A DNA stretch of 19,409 bases, from contig JAEWRJ010000083.1 of assembly GCA_023460055.1 (NCBI GenBank), positions 1 through 19,409 on the forward strand, given 5' to 3'. The translations under genes were made by a program, and so were the position numbers. Below, piece by piece: positions 6,583 to 13,613 of this stretch (positions are counted from its first letter, which is position 1; each line of letters opens with the position of its first letter). The DNA is from Bacillota bacterium (GTDB lineage Bacteria > Bacillota > Clostridia > Christensenellales > Aristaeellaceae). The notes under the pieces are model-generated. The model had not been told where the DNA came from. It did not search any database and was given only the letters and a program-made list of their open reading frames with translations.

Positions 6583-7296
6583 TCAGGGATGCACGACACT
6601 GCCCATGCTGTCGCCCGCAAGTACCTTCAGGATATTTTGGGGATCATCGAGTCCAAAGACACGGATGAACGGTACGCCCTGGTCACGGCACAGCAGCAGA
6701 GCGGATTGATCCATCACATTCAGCTGACGCTGCAAAGCTTCATCATAACTCAAGTCCCTGATCAAAACGGCTGAGTCATCCTTCCTTGGATCGGCGGAGT
6801 AGACACCGTCAATGTTCTTGGCCAAAAGAACCGCATCCGCCCCGATCTCCGCCGCGCGCAGCGCAACGGCGGAATCTGTGGTAAAGAAGGGGTTGCCAAG
6901 TCCGGCCGCGAACAGCACGACATGTCCCCTTTCCATATACTCCAGCGCCAGGTCACGGTTATAGGTTTCCGCAACACGCGGCATTTCCAGCGCGCTCATA
7001 ACATGGGCGTGTACGCCGTGACGGATCAATGCTTCCTTCATGCACAGGCAGTTCATAACTGTACCCAGCATGCCCATCATATCAGCGGATACCGCATCCA
7101 TGCCCGCAGCACCCCCAAAACGGCCGCGCCACAGATTGCCGGCGCCGATGACAATGCCAAGCTGGACGCCGGAATCCGCTGCCTGTTTAAGAATTCCGGC
7201 CACCTGATCGATTTTTTCATGATCAAACAGCCGTCCATCCTTGCCCAGGGCCTCTCCCGAGAGCTTGAGCATGATACGCTCATATTGCTTTGCCAT
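6583..7296 (-). CDS. pyrH: Uridylate (UMP) kinase
   Basis: PyrH phosphorylates UMP to UDP with ATP in the cytoplasm; it is of the amino-acid-kinase fold and unlike eukaryotic UMP kinases. The 237-residue length is typical. Motifs are the ATP-binding LKLSGEALG (10-18), IGAGNLWRG (50-58, usually GGGN in other lineages), MGMLGTVMN, and the C-terminal FFTTDSAVALRAAEIGAD and GVYSADPRKD segments. The start at 7296 is chosen because GGAGG lies five bases upstream; in-frame Met codons before it belong to the leader. It sits in the universal rpsB-tsf-pyrH order, behind a stem-loop at 7311-7343 that may lower its transcription relative to tsf. Confidence 0.95.
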   Translation of the reverse strand: MAKQYERIMLKLSGEALGKDGRLFDHEKIDQVAGILKQAADSGVQLGIVIGAGNLWRGRFGGAAGMDAVSADMMGMLGTVMNCLCMKEALIRHGVHAHVMSALEMPRVAETYNRDLALEYMERGHVVLFAAGLGNPFFTTDSAVALRAAEIGADAVLLAKNIDGVYSADPRKDDSAVLIRDLSYDEALQRQLNVMDQSALLLCRDQGVPFIRVFGLDDPQNILKVLAGDSMGSVVHP

Positions 7297-7310
7297 AAAT
7301 ACCTCCAAAT

Positions 7311-7343
7311 AAACAGGGGCACACGCAATGCGCGCCCCTGTTT
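7311..7343 (-). terminator. Intergenic stem-loop between tsf and pyrH (possible partial terminator)
   Basis: AAACAGGGGC (7311-7320) and GCCCCTGTTT (7334-7343) are perfect 10-bp inverted arms around 13 nt that can pair further. Read on the minus strand the stem ends in TGTTT and is followed by ATTTGGAGG, which is the pyrH ribosome binding site. It may be a leaky terminator or an mRNA processing barrier. Confidence 0.55.
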
Positions 7344-7371
7344 GCTTATATGTTCAGCTGATAGCGGCCGC

Positions 7372-8025
7372 TCATGCCTGCCTGGTCAACTCGTTGATCT
7401 CGCTGGCGAGATCAGACACCTTCTTCTCAATGCCCTCGCCCAGCTCATAGCGGGTGAAGCGGCGAATCGCGATCTTCTCTCCGCTGGCCAGGGTGGCCTC
7501 ATTCACCAGGTCCTGCACTGTAATGTCAGGATTCTTTACGAAGGGCTGCTCGAGCAGGCAGACTTCCTTGTAATACTTTTCAATCCTGCCTTCTACCATG
7601 CGCTCAACAATCTTCTCGGGCTTGCCTTCGTTGAGGGCCTGGGCGCGAAGAATCTCACGCTCTTTTTCAAGGTTGGTTGTGGGCACTTCATCCTTGCTGA
7701 TGAACAGAGGATTGCTTGCGGCAATCTGCAGCGCTACATCATGCACAAGCGCTTTAAAAGTATCAGTCTTGGCGACGAAGTCCGTTTCGCAGTTCACTTC
7801 GACCAGCACGCCGATCTTGCCGCCCATGTGGATATAGCTGTCAACCATGCCTTCGGAGGCAACGCGGCCCGCCTTCTTAACGGCTGCGGACAGGCCCTTC
7901 TCGCGTAAATATTCAACAGCCTTTTCAATGTTGCCATCAGTGGCAAGCAAGGCCTTTTTGCAATCCATCATGCCGGCCTGAGTGCGCTCGCGCAGCTCCT
8001 TGACCAATGCGGTAGTGACTTCCAT
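7372..8025 (-). CDS. tsf: Elongation factor Ts (short form)
   Basis: EF-Ts recharges EF-Tu by promoting GDP release. At 217 residues it is one of the short forms found in some thermophiles and Clostridia rather than the roughly 290-residue form. The N-terminal UBA-like domain (VKELRERTQAGMMDCKKAL, 8-26) is followed by the core with the EF-Tu-contacting TDFVA (81-85). It lies 41 bp after rpsB with GGAGG before its ATG. Confidence 0.95.
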   Translation of the reverse strand: MEVTTALVKELRERTQAGMMDCKKALLATDGNIEKAVEYLREKGLSAAVKKAGRVASEGMVDSYIHMGGKIGVLVEVNCETDFVAKTDTFKALVHDVALQIAASNPLFISKDEVPTTNLEKEREILRAQALNEGKPEKIVERMVEGRIEKYYKEVCLLEQPFVKNPDITVQDLVNEATLASGEKIAIRRFTRYELGEGIEKKVSDLASEINELTRQA

Positions 8026-8066
8026 CGGATATTCCTCCTTAATAACTTAACAATAGCATCAGCGGC

Positions 8067-8804
8067 TTAATGCTGAACTTCTTCTTCCTCAGCTTCATCG
8101 GCAGCCTCACTGCCCGACTGCTCACCCTGCTTGCCTTCCAGCACAGCGTCAGCCAGCTTGCCGGCAATCAGTTTCACGGCGCGGATGGCGTCATCGTTTC
8201 CGGGAATCACATAATCCACTTCATCGGGATCGCAGTTGGTATCAACAATGCCAACGATCGGGATACCCAGCGCCCGCGCTTCCATCACGGCGATGTTTTC
8301 CTTCTTGGGATCAACGATAAAGATGGCGCCCGGCAGGGACTTCATGGTGCGGATGCCGCCCAGGTTGGCCTCCAGCTTCTCACGCTCGTGCATCAGCTTG
8401 ATGACTTCCTTTTTGGGCAGCAGTTCAAACTGGCCGTTATTTTCCATCTTGTCGATCTCATTGAGACGGTCAACACGGGTACGGATGGTGCGGAAGTTGG
8501 TCAGCATGCCGCCCAGCCAGCGATGGTTCACATAAAACATATTGCAGCGCTTGGCTTCCTGTTCAATGGATTCCTGCGCCTGCTTCTTGGTGCCGACAAA
8601 CAGGATGGTCTTGCCTTCCATGGCCAGGTTGCGCACAAACATATAGGCCTCATCCATCTTGCGAACTGTCTTTTGCAGGTCGATGATGTAGATGCCGTTG
8701 CGCTCCGTGAAGATGTAGGGAGCCATTTTGGGGTTCCAGCGGCGGGTTTGGTGACCGAAGTGCACACCTGCTTCCAAGAGGTGCTTCATTGAGATAACTG
8801 CCAT
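8067..8804 (-). CDS. rpsB: Small ribosomal subunit protein S2
   Basis: S2 is a 30S subunit protein. The 245-residue product begins AVISMKHLLEAGVHFGHQT and carries RWNPKMAPYIF, HRWLGGMLTNFRTI and the VIPGNDDAIRAVKL segment, ending in an acidic tail of glutamates typical of Firmicutes S2. The ATG at 8804 follows AAGGAGG by nine to ten bases; a longer open frame to 8867 lacks support and is leader sequence. It is the first gene of the rpsB-tsf-pyrH operon, with a promoter at 8903-8931 and a structured leader between. Confidence 0.96.
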   Translation of the reverse strand: MAVISMKHLLEAGVHFGHQTRRWNPKMAPYIFTERNGIYIIDLQKTVRKMDEAYMFVRNLAMEGKTILFVGTKKQAQESIEQEAKRCNMFYVNHRWLGGMLTNFRTIRTRVDRLNEIDKMENNGQFELLPKKEVIKLMHEREKLEANLGGIRTMKSLPGAIFIVDPKKENIAVMEARALGIPIVGIVDTNCDPDEVDYVIPGNDDAIRAVKLIAGKLADAVLEGKQGEQSGSEAADEAEEEEVQH

Positions 8805-8831
8805 GTTCTGTTCTCCTCCTTGTTTTTCCTC

Positions 8832-8887
8832 CGCGGGATTCATCCCAGGCTGGCCGCCCAAAGGCACAAGCAGCCGGTCCTCCCGCG
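8832..8887 (-). promoter_or_regulatory. Structured rpsB leader, candidate S2 autoregulatory element
   Basis: CGCGGGA (8832-8838) pairs with TCCCGCG (8881-8887), closing a 42-nt interior in which GGCTG (8848-8852) pairs with CAGCC (8871-8875). The structure starts about nine bases after the expected transcription start and ends just before the AAGGAGG of rpsB. Regulation by S2 is inferred from position only. Confidence 0.45.
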
Positions 8888-8902
8888 TGCGATATCCGAC
8901 AA

Positions 8903-8931
8903 ATTATAGCATGTGCCCGGGATGTGCGCAA
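8903..8931 (-). promoter_or_regulatory. rpsB operon promoter
   Basis: On the minus strand TTGCGC (8926-8931), a 17-bp spacer and a perfect TATAAT (8903-8908), preceded by an extended -10 TG, form a promoter. The start would be near 8896, giving a leader of about 92 nt. Confidence 0.7.
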
Positions 8932-8996
8932 GTGTTTTCCGCACAGTTTCCTCCACATTTTTGGTGATTATTTCTTCCAGGCAGCGCGGTTTTGCC

Positions 8997-9025
8997 TTGA
9001 CCGGACGCCTGCAAGCGGGTATATT
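8997..9025 (+). promoter_or_regulatory. Promoter of the amino-sugar uptake operon
   Basis: TTGACC (8997-9002), a 17-bp spacer and TATATT (9020-9025) form a near-consensus promoter, divergent from the rpsB promoter. The expected start is about 9032. I saw no clear cre box or known operator beside it. The intergenic stretch 8805-9106 otherwise holds only the two leaders. Confidence 0.7.
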
Positions 9026-9037
9026 ATATATTAATAG

Positions 9038-9083
9038 TAATGAGGAGAAACGCCTGTTCAGTCACCCCGCGGCGTACTCATTA
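9038..9083 (+). promoter_or_regulatory. Nested stem in the 5' leader of the uptake operon
   Basis: TAATGAG (9038-9044) pairs with CTCATTA (9077-9083), and inside it ACGCC (9050-9054) pairs with GGCGT (9071-9075). The stem starts almost at the expected 5' end and ends eight bases before AAGGAGG, so it may stabilise the mRNA or affect initiation. Confidence 0.4.
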
Positions 9084-9106
9084 TATCATTTAAGGAGGTT
9101 CATATC

Positions 9107-10660
9107 ATGAAAGGCATTACCCGTTCCTTTGCCTGGCTGCTTTCCCTTGCCCTGATGCTCAGCTTCGCGCCCCCCTCCGCCATGGCGGAGGAAGGTTTTC
9201 TGCAGGGCGAACCCCTGAAGATCTCGATGTACTACTCCGACAACGCGACCCTACCTTTCAAAGAAGACTGGCTGACAGTCAAAACCATTCAGGAAAAATA
9301 TAATGTTGATATCGACTTTGAGATCATTCCCATTGCCGATTATCAGACCAAGGTTTCCCTTGCTCTCAACACCGGCACCAACGCGCCGGATGTCATTCTC
9401 TATCAATCCGTAAAGGGTGAGAACGCTTCCCTGGCGCTCAACGGCGCTATCGTGCCGATCAGCGACTATGCTGACTGGACGCCTAACTTCAACGCCCGCG
9501 TTGAAGCGTTCAGCCTGCAGGAGGATGTCAATCTTCTCAACCTGGGCGACGGCAAGCGCTATAACCTGCCCAGCCTGTTTGACAAGCCCTTCTACGACGG
9601 CGGCCTGATCCTGCGCCAGGACTATCTGGAAAAAAACAACATCTCCGCCCCCAAGACCTATGATGACCTCTATGAGATCCTCAAGGCCTATAAGGCTGAG
9701 AATCCCGATTCCTATCCGCTGACCGTGCTGGTCGGCCCGCGCGTGCTCTACCGCTTTACCATGCCCTCCTGGGGCGTCAGCCTGCATAAGAACGCCTCTT
9801 CCGGCAGTTCTGTGCTCAGCTGGGATTACGAAAACAAAACCTACTTCCCCGGCGCGATCAGCGAACAGTACAAGGCTTATGTGACCTTTATGGCCAAGCT
9901 GTACGCCGAAGGACTGCTTGATCCCGAGATGGCGGAGCCCATTGACGGCGACAAGTGGAACCAGAAGCTGGCCACCGGATCCGCAGTTGCTACTTATGCC
10001 TACTATGACCAGATCGGCGGCGTAACAGCTGCCAGTGAGATCGAAGGCTTTAAACTGAACATGTATCCGGCCCTTGCAGGCCCCGCCGGCGCGCATCACC
10101 AGCCCAAGAGCAAGACCGGTTCCGGTATCATTTTCCCCGCCAAAACGGCCCAGCGCGCGGACTTTGAGCGCATTGTACGCACGGTCGACGCCATGTTCTT
10201 CTCTGAGGAGGCGGCTAAGATCTGGTGCATCGGCGTTGAAGGCGTTACCTATACCATGGACGGCGACAAGATCGTATACGCCGATGATATCAAAAACTCT
10301 GCCAACGGCATCTACAAGCACATGCAGCTTGCCTTTGGCGCCGGCTCTGACGTAACTCAGATGGTATGGGTCAACGAGCGTGAGATGACCAAATATGACG
10401 AGAACTACAGCCTGATCAACCAGGAAGTCGCGGCCATGGATAACGTCATCCAATCCATTCCCCCGACACCCAAGTTTGACGACCTGACGGCAGAAGACGC
10501 CGGCAGCCTGCAGACCCCCCTAGCCGATGCCTTCATCCGCTGGGATGACGCCTTTGTGACCGGCGCCAAGAGCATAGAAGCCGATTGGGATGCCTATGTC
10601 ACTGAGATGAAAAACCTTCAAATCGAACAGTTCTGCCAGATGTACAACGACAACTTGTAA
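9107..10660 (+). CDS. Extracellular solute-binding protein of an LplB/LplC-type sugar ABC importer
   Basis: This is the ligand-binding component (family 1, LipO/YtcQ-like) of the importer encoded by the next two genes. It has 517 residues. A type I signal peptide is clear: basic MKGITR, hydrophobic 8-21, then cleavage after AMA (25-27). There is no cysteine near the cleavage site, so it is not a lipoprotein, unlike most binding proteins of Gram-positive bacteria. The mature part has the usual two-lobed pattern: early LKISMYYSDN, NAPDVILYQS, YNLPSL, PKTYDDLYEILKA and a C-terminal WDAYVTEMKNLQIEQF. TAAGGAGG lies eight bases before the ATG. The murQ-nagZ-kinase genes downstream suggest a GlcNAc-MurNAc-type ligand, which is inference; other glycans remain possible. 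Confidence 0.88.
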   Translation: MKGITRSFAWLLSLALMLSFAPPSAMAEEGFLQGEPLKISMYYSDNATLPFKEDWLTVKTIQEKYNVDIDFEIIPIADYQTKVSLALNTGTNAPDVILYQSVKGENASLALNGAIVPISDYADWTPNFNARVEAFSLQEDVNLLNLGDGKRYNLPSLFDKPFYDGGLILRQDYLEKNNISAPKTYDDLYEILKAYKAENPDSYPLTVLVGPRVLYRFTMPSWGVSLHKNASSGSSVLSWDYENKTYFPGAISEQYKAYVTFMAKLYAEGLLDPEMAEPIDGDKWNQKLATGSAVATYAYYDQIGGVTAASEIEGFKLNMYPALAGPAGAHHQPKSKTGSGIIFPAKTAQRADFERIVRTVDAMFFSEEAAKIWCIGVEGVTYTMDGDKIVYADDIKNSANGIYKHMQLAFGAGSDVTQMVWVNEREMTKYDENYSLINQEVAAMDNVIQSIPPTPKFDDLTAEDAGSLQTPLADAFIRWDDAFVTGAKSIEADWDAYVTEMKNLQIEQFCQMYNDNL

Positions 10661-10696
10661 ACACCTGAATTGCTCGTAGTATCTTGCAGGTGACCG

Positions 10697-10746
10697 GGCA
10701 CCTGCCATGAAATGCAAGCGAACACCCGCATTTTGTGGCAGGTGCC
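10697..10746 (+). repeat. Large stem-loop between binding protein and permease genes
   Basis: GGCACCTGCCA (10697-10707) and TGGCAGGTGCC (10736-10746) are perfect 11-bp arms; after a 3x3 internal loop AATGC (10711-10715) pairs with GCATT (10728-10732), leaving a 12-nt loop. Only GACATTTTAATCC follows, a poor T-run. Such stems often stabilise the upstream binding-protein mRNA or reduce permease expression. Confidence 0.65.
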
Positions 10747-10773
10747 GACATTTTAATCCGAGAGGCTGACACC

Positions 10774-11724
10774 GTGACAACAAGAAAATCAAATAGAACA
10801 CAGGTAAAAACAGGCGCTGAACCCTGGGGAAGGCATTTGCGCAAATACTGGGCGCTGTACCTGATGATGGCACTGCCCATTATGTACTTTGTCATTTTCA
10901 AATACCTGCCGATGTTCGGCAATGTCCTGGCATTCCGCCGCTATCAGCCCGGCAAGGGGGTCTACGGCACCTCCTGGCGCGGCTTCTATTATTTTGAACG
11001 GTTTATGAAGGATCCCGCCTTCTGGTCAGCCTTCCGCAATACACTGACAATCTCATTATGGAACATTATCATCAACTTTCCCCTGCCGATCATCTTCTCC
11101 ATCTTTCTCAGCGAGATGCGCGCTGCCAGATTCAAGAAAATAGTCCAAACCATCTCCTACATGCCCAGATTCATTTCGACCGTCGTTGTCATCGCCATTT
11201 TATCGGAACTGCTGTCGCCGTCCTCCGGTCTGCTGAACCGTTTCTTAATCAGCGCTTTTGGTATCAAACCCATCTACTTTACAAACCTGCCCCAATACTT
11301 CAGACCGATCTATGTACTCACTGACAGCTGGCAATTCACCGGCTGGACAGCCATCATCTATCTGGCCGCCATCACGGGCATCAGCCCGGATTTGTTTGAG
11401 GCAGCGGAGATTGACGGCGCGGGCAGGATGAAGAAAATCATATATGTCACGATCCCCTCCATCATGTCCACCATCATGGTCATGCTGATCCTGCAGGTAG
11501 GCCGCATGCTCAGCCTGGGCTTTGAAAAAGTACTGCTGCTGTATACACCCGCCAACTCCGGTGTGAGTGATATACTGGATACGCTGGTTTACCGTACAGG
11601 TCTGCAAAACCAGAACTATTCCTACGCTTCGGCGATCGGCTTGTTCAGCGGCCTGGTTGGGCTGATTCTGGTATCGTCCGCCAACAGCATCAGCAAAAGA
11701 ACCACCGGCGAATCCATATATTGA
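10774..11724 (+). CDS. ABC sugar permease, LplB type
   Basis: This is one of two transmembrane subunits of a CUT1-type importer. With the GTG at 10774 the protein has 316 residues, close to LplB-like permeases; GAGAGG lies eight bases before it. An upstream in-frame GTG at 10735 lies in the stem-loop and has no binding site. The N-terminal helix follows a basic segment and reads YLMMALPIMYFVIFKYLPM; about six helices are visible, and the EAA loop that docks the ATPase is EAAEIDGAGRMKKIIYVTIP (209-228). The next permease starts 14 bp downstream. Confidence 0.92.
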   Translation: MTTRKSNRTQVKTGAEPWGRHLRKYWALYLMMALPIMYFVIFKYLPMFGNVLAFRRYQPGKGVYGTSWRGFYYFERFMKDPAFWSAFRNTLTISLWNIIINFPLPIIFSIFLSEMRAARFKKIVQTISYMPRFISTVVVIAILSELLSPSSGLLNRFLISAFGIKPIYFTNLPQYFRPIYVLTDSWQFTGWTAIIYLAAITGISPDLFEAAEIDGAGRMKKIIYVTIPSIMSTIMVMLILQVGRMLSLGFEKVLLLYTPANSGVSDILDTLVYRTGLQNQNYSYASAIGLFSGLVGLILVSSANSISKRTTGESIY

Positions 11725-11738
11725 GGGCGTGAATAACA

Positions 11739-12620
11739 ATGCAAAAACATAGAAATCCAAACACGATCCGGCGCTTTACAGGCTTTGACGCGATCATCTA
11801 TATCGTGATCATCCTGGCGCTGATGATATGGATCATCCCCTTCGTTTATATGATCGCCCTATCATTTTCAAGCGCCAAAGCGATCATCAATAACCAGGTC
11901 TCCTTCTGGCCGGTCGACTTTACCGCAGATGCTTATCAGCAGGTATTCGCCTACCCGAATTTCTACCAGGCCTATGGCAATACCTTCTTCTACACTTCTT
12001 TCGGGACGATGATCGCTTTGATTATGACCATCCTGTTTGCATATCCATTGTCCAAAAGCTTTCTGAGAGGACAAAGAACCGCGATGAAGATCGTTGTATT
12101 TTCGATGTTTTTTAGCGGCGGCCTGATCCCGACTTATCTGCTGATCTCGTCCCTCCATCTGGTTGGCACGCGCTGGGCCATGCTGCTGCCATTCGCGATC
12201 AACCCCTTCAATCTGATCATACTGATTAACTTTTTCCGCAGCCTGCCCAGCGAAATTGAAGAAGCGGCCCTGATCGACGGCCTTGGCTACTTTGGTATTC
12301 TTCGGCAGATCATTCTTCCTCTATCAACCGCTTCGCTGGCAACGATAGGGCTGTATTATGCCGTATTTTTCTGGAACGACTGGTTCAACGGCTTGATCTA
12401 CTTAAACAGCCGCCAGTATCCGGTCATGCTGTTCTTGCGCAACATCGTCATCGGCACATCGATGGTGGGCGACGGGGCAGGTTCTGCGGATCGGTCATCC
12501 ATCGCTATATCCATCAAATCGGCCGTTATCATCATATCAACTCTGCCGATCATTATACTCTATCCTATTCTGCAGCGCTTTTTTATCGCCGGTCTGACAG
12601 TTGGATCTGTGAAGGGTTAA
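11739..12620 (+). CDS. ABC sugar permease, LplC/YtcP type
   Basis: The second transmembrane subunit, 293 residues with about six helices. The family signs are AYPLSKSFLRG (101-111), FSGGLIPTYLL (125-135), the EAA loop EEAALIDGLGYFGILRQIIL (174-193), FFWNDWFNGL and the typical C-terminus ending GLTVGSVKG. Together with the LplB-type gene it should form the membrane channel. No ATPase gene follows, so a shared MsmX-like ATPase encoded elsewhere is expected. The gap of 81 bp to murQ shows no clear terminator or promoter. Confidence 0.92.
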   Translation: MQKHRNPNTIRRFTGFDAIIYIVIILALMIWIIPFVYMIALSFSSAKAIINNQVSFWPVDFTADAYQQVFAYPNFYQAYGNTFFYTSFGTMIALIMTILFAYPLSKSFLRGQRTAMKIVVFSMFFSGGLIPTYLLISSLHLVGTRWAMLLPFAINPFNLIILINFFRSLPSEIEEAALIDGLGYFGILRQIILPLSTASLATIGLYYAVFFWNDWFNGLIYLNSRQYPVMLFLRNIVIGTSMVGDGAGSADRSSIAISIKSAVIIISTLPIIILYPILQRFFIAGLTVGSVKG

Positions 12621-12701
12621 CAAAGGCTGCCCGATCAGGCTGTGATACAATCAAACCATATAAGACGACATACTCTGCGCAGCAGCCGAAAGGAAGCGAA
12701 C

Positions 12702-13613
12702 ATGAATTTTGAAGCATTATCAACCGAACAGGTCAATGAGCAAAGCCTGAGGCTGGATGAGCTGCCCCCCCTTGAAGCAGTAAAATTGATGAACGGCATA
12801 GACGCTCAGGCAGCCAAAGCTGTTGAGGCGGAGCTGCCTCGCATCGCCCGGGCAGTTGAAGAGATCGCCCTTCGCCTCAAGGCAGGCGGACGACTCATAT
12901 ATGCAGGTGCCGGTACCAGCGGAAGACTGGGGGTGCTGGACGCATCCGAATGCCCTCCCACCTTTGGGGTACCCGATACTCTGGTCGTAGGTCTGATAGC
13001 GGGGGGAGATCAAGCCCTTCGGCATGCCATTGAAGGGGCAGAGGATCACCCTGATCTTGGACGCGATGATATGATCAAGGCTCAGCTGAGTGAAAAAGAC
13101 ATACTAGTCGCCATCAGCGCCAGCGGCTATGCCCCGTACTGCGTTGGCGCGCTTGATTACGCAAAGCAGGCCGGTGCCTACGCCATCGCGCTATGCTGCA
13201 ACCGTGGGGCGCCCATGTCTTCCCACGCCGATCTGGCCATTGAGCTGCCCACCGGGCCTGAGATCTTATCAGGATCCACCCGCCTGAAAGCAGGGACGGC
13301 CACCAAGATGGCTCTCAATATGATGACCACGCTCTCCATGGTGCAATTGGGCAAAGTTTACAAGAACCTGATGGTCGATATGAGACCCAGCAATAATAAG
13401 CTGAAGGACCGCTCGGTACGTATCATCAAAAACGCTCTGGGGCTCCCCAGCCGTGAAAAGGCGGAGCAGCTGCTATCGGCCTCGCAGGGCCAGGTCAAGG
13501 CTGCCATTGTGATGGGGCTGACCGGAGCATCTCTTGAACATACGCGGGATGCCCTGGCAAGCGAAGAAGGATTCGTCCGCCGCGCGGCGCAGCGGATCAA
13601 GGAGGAGTTATGA
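12702..13613 (+). CDS. murQ: N-acetylmuramic acid 6-phosphate etherase
   Basis: MurQ removes D-lactate from MurNAc-6-phosphate to give GlcNAc-6-phosphate in the cytoplasm. The 303-residue protein has the SIS-domain pattern: IYAGAGTSGRLGVLDASECPP (about 66-86), ILVAISASG (134-142), and GPEILSGSTRLKAGTATK (185-202). Glu83 in DASECPP and Glu114 in the EGAEDH segment coincide with the two glutamates known from mechanistic work on E. coli MurQ. The ATG at 12702 follows AAAGGAAG; the frame is open further upstream without a binding site. It overlaps nagZ by four bases (ATGA), a sign of translational coupling. Confidence 0.96.
   Translation: MNFEALSTEQVNEQSLRLDELPPLEAVKLMNGIDAQAAKAVEAELPRIARAVEEIALRLKAGGRLIYAGAGTSGRLGVLDASECPPTFGVPDTLVVGLIAGGDQALRHAIEGAEDHPDLGRDDMIKAQLSEKDILVAISASGYAPYCVGALDYAKQAGAYAIALCCNRGAPMSSHADLAIELPTGPEILSGSTRLKAGTATKMALNMMTTLSMVQLGKVYKNLMVDMRPSNNKLKDRSVRIIKNALGLPSREKAEQLLSASQGQVKAAIVMGLTGASLEHTRDALASEEGFVRRAAQRIKEEL

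Noticed and set aside
6922..7908. 328-codon plus-strand open frame across pyrH and tsf
   Set aside because: It lies opposite two unmistakable genes and the tsf-pyrH gap; no ribosome binding site or family pattern supports it.
8805..8867. N-terminal extension of rpsB to 8867
   Set aside because: The added residues are unlike any S2 protein and cover the structured leader and the ribosome binding site of the true start.
9020..9106. CcpA cre box or MurR-type operator at the uptake operon
   Set aside because: No sequence close to the cre consensus was found, and no RpiR/MurR-family regulator gene lies in the window to suggest an operator.
9251..10453. 400-codon open frame on the minus strand opposite the binding-protein gene
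   Set aside because: It is a mirror of a real GC-rich gene that has a signal peptide, promoter and ribosome binding site; the antisense protein has no recognisable domain.
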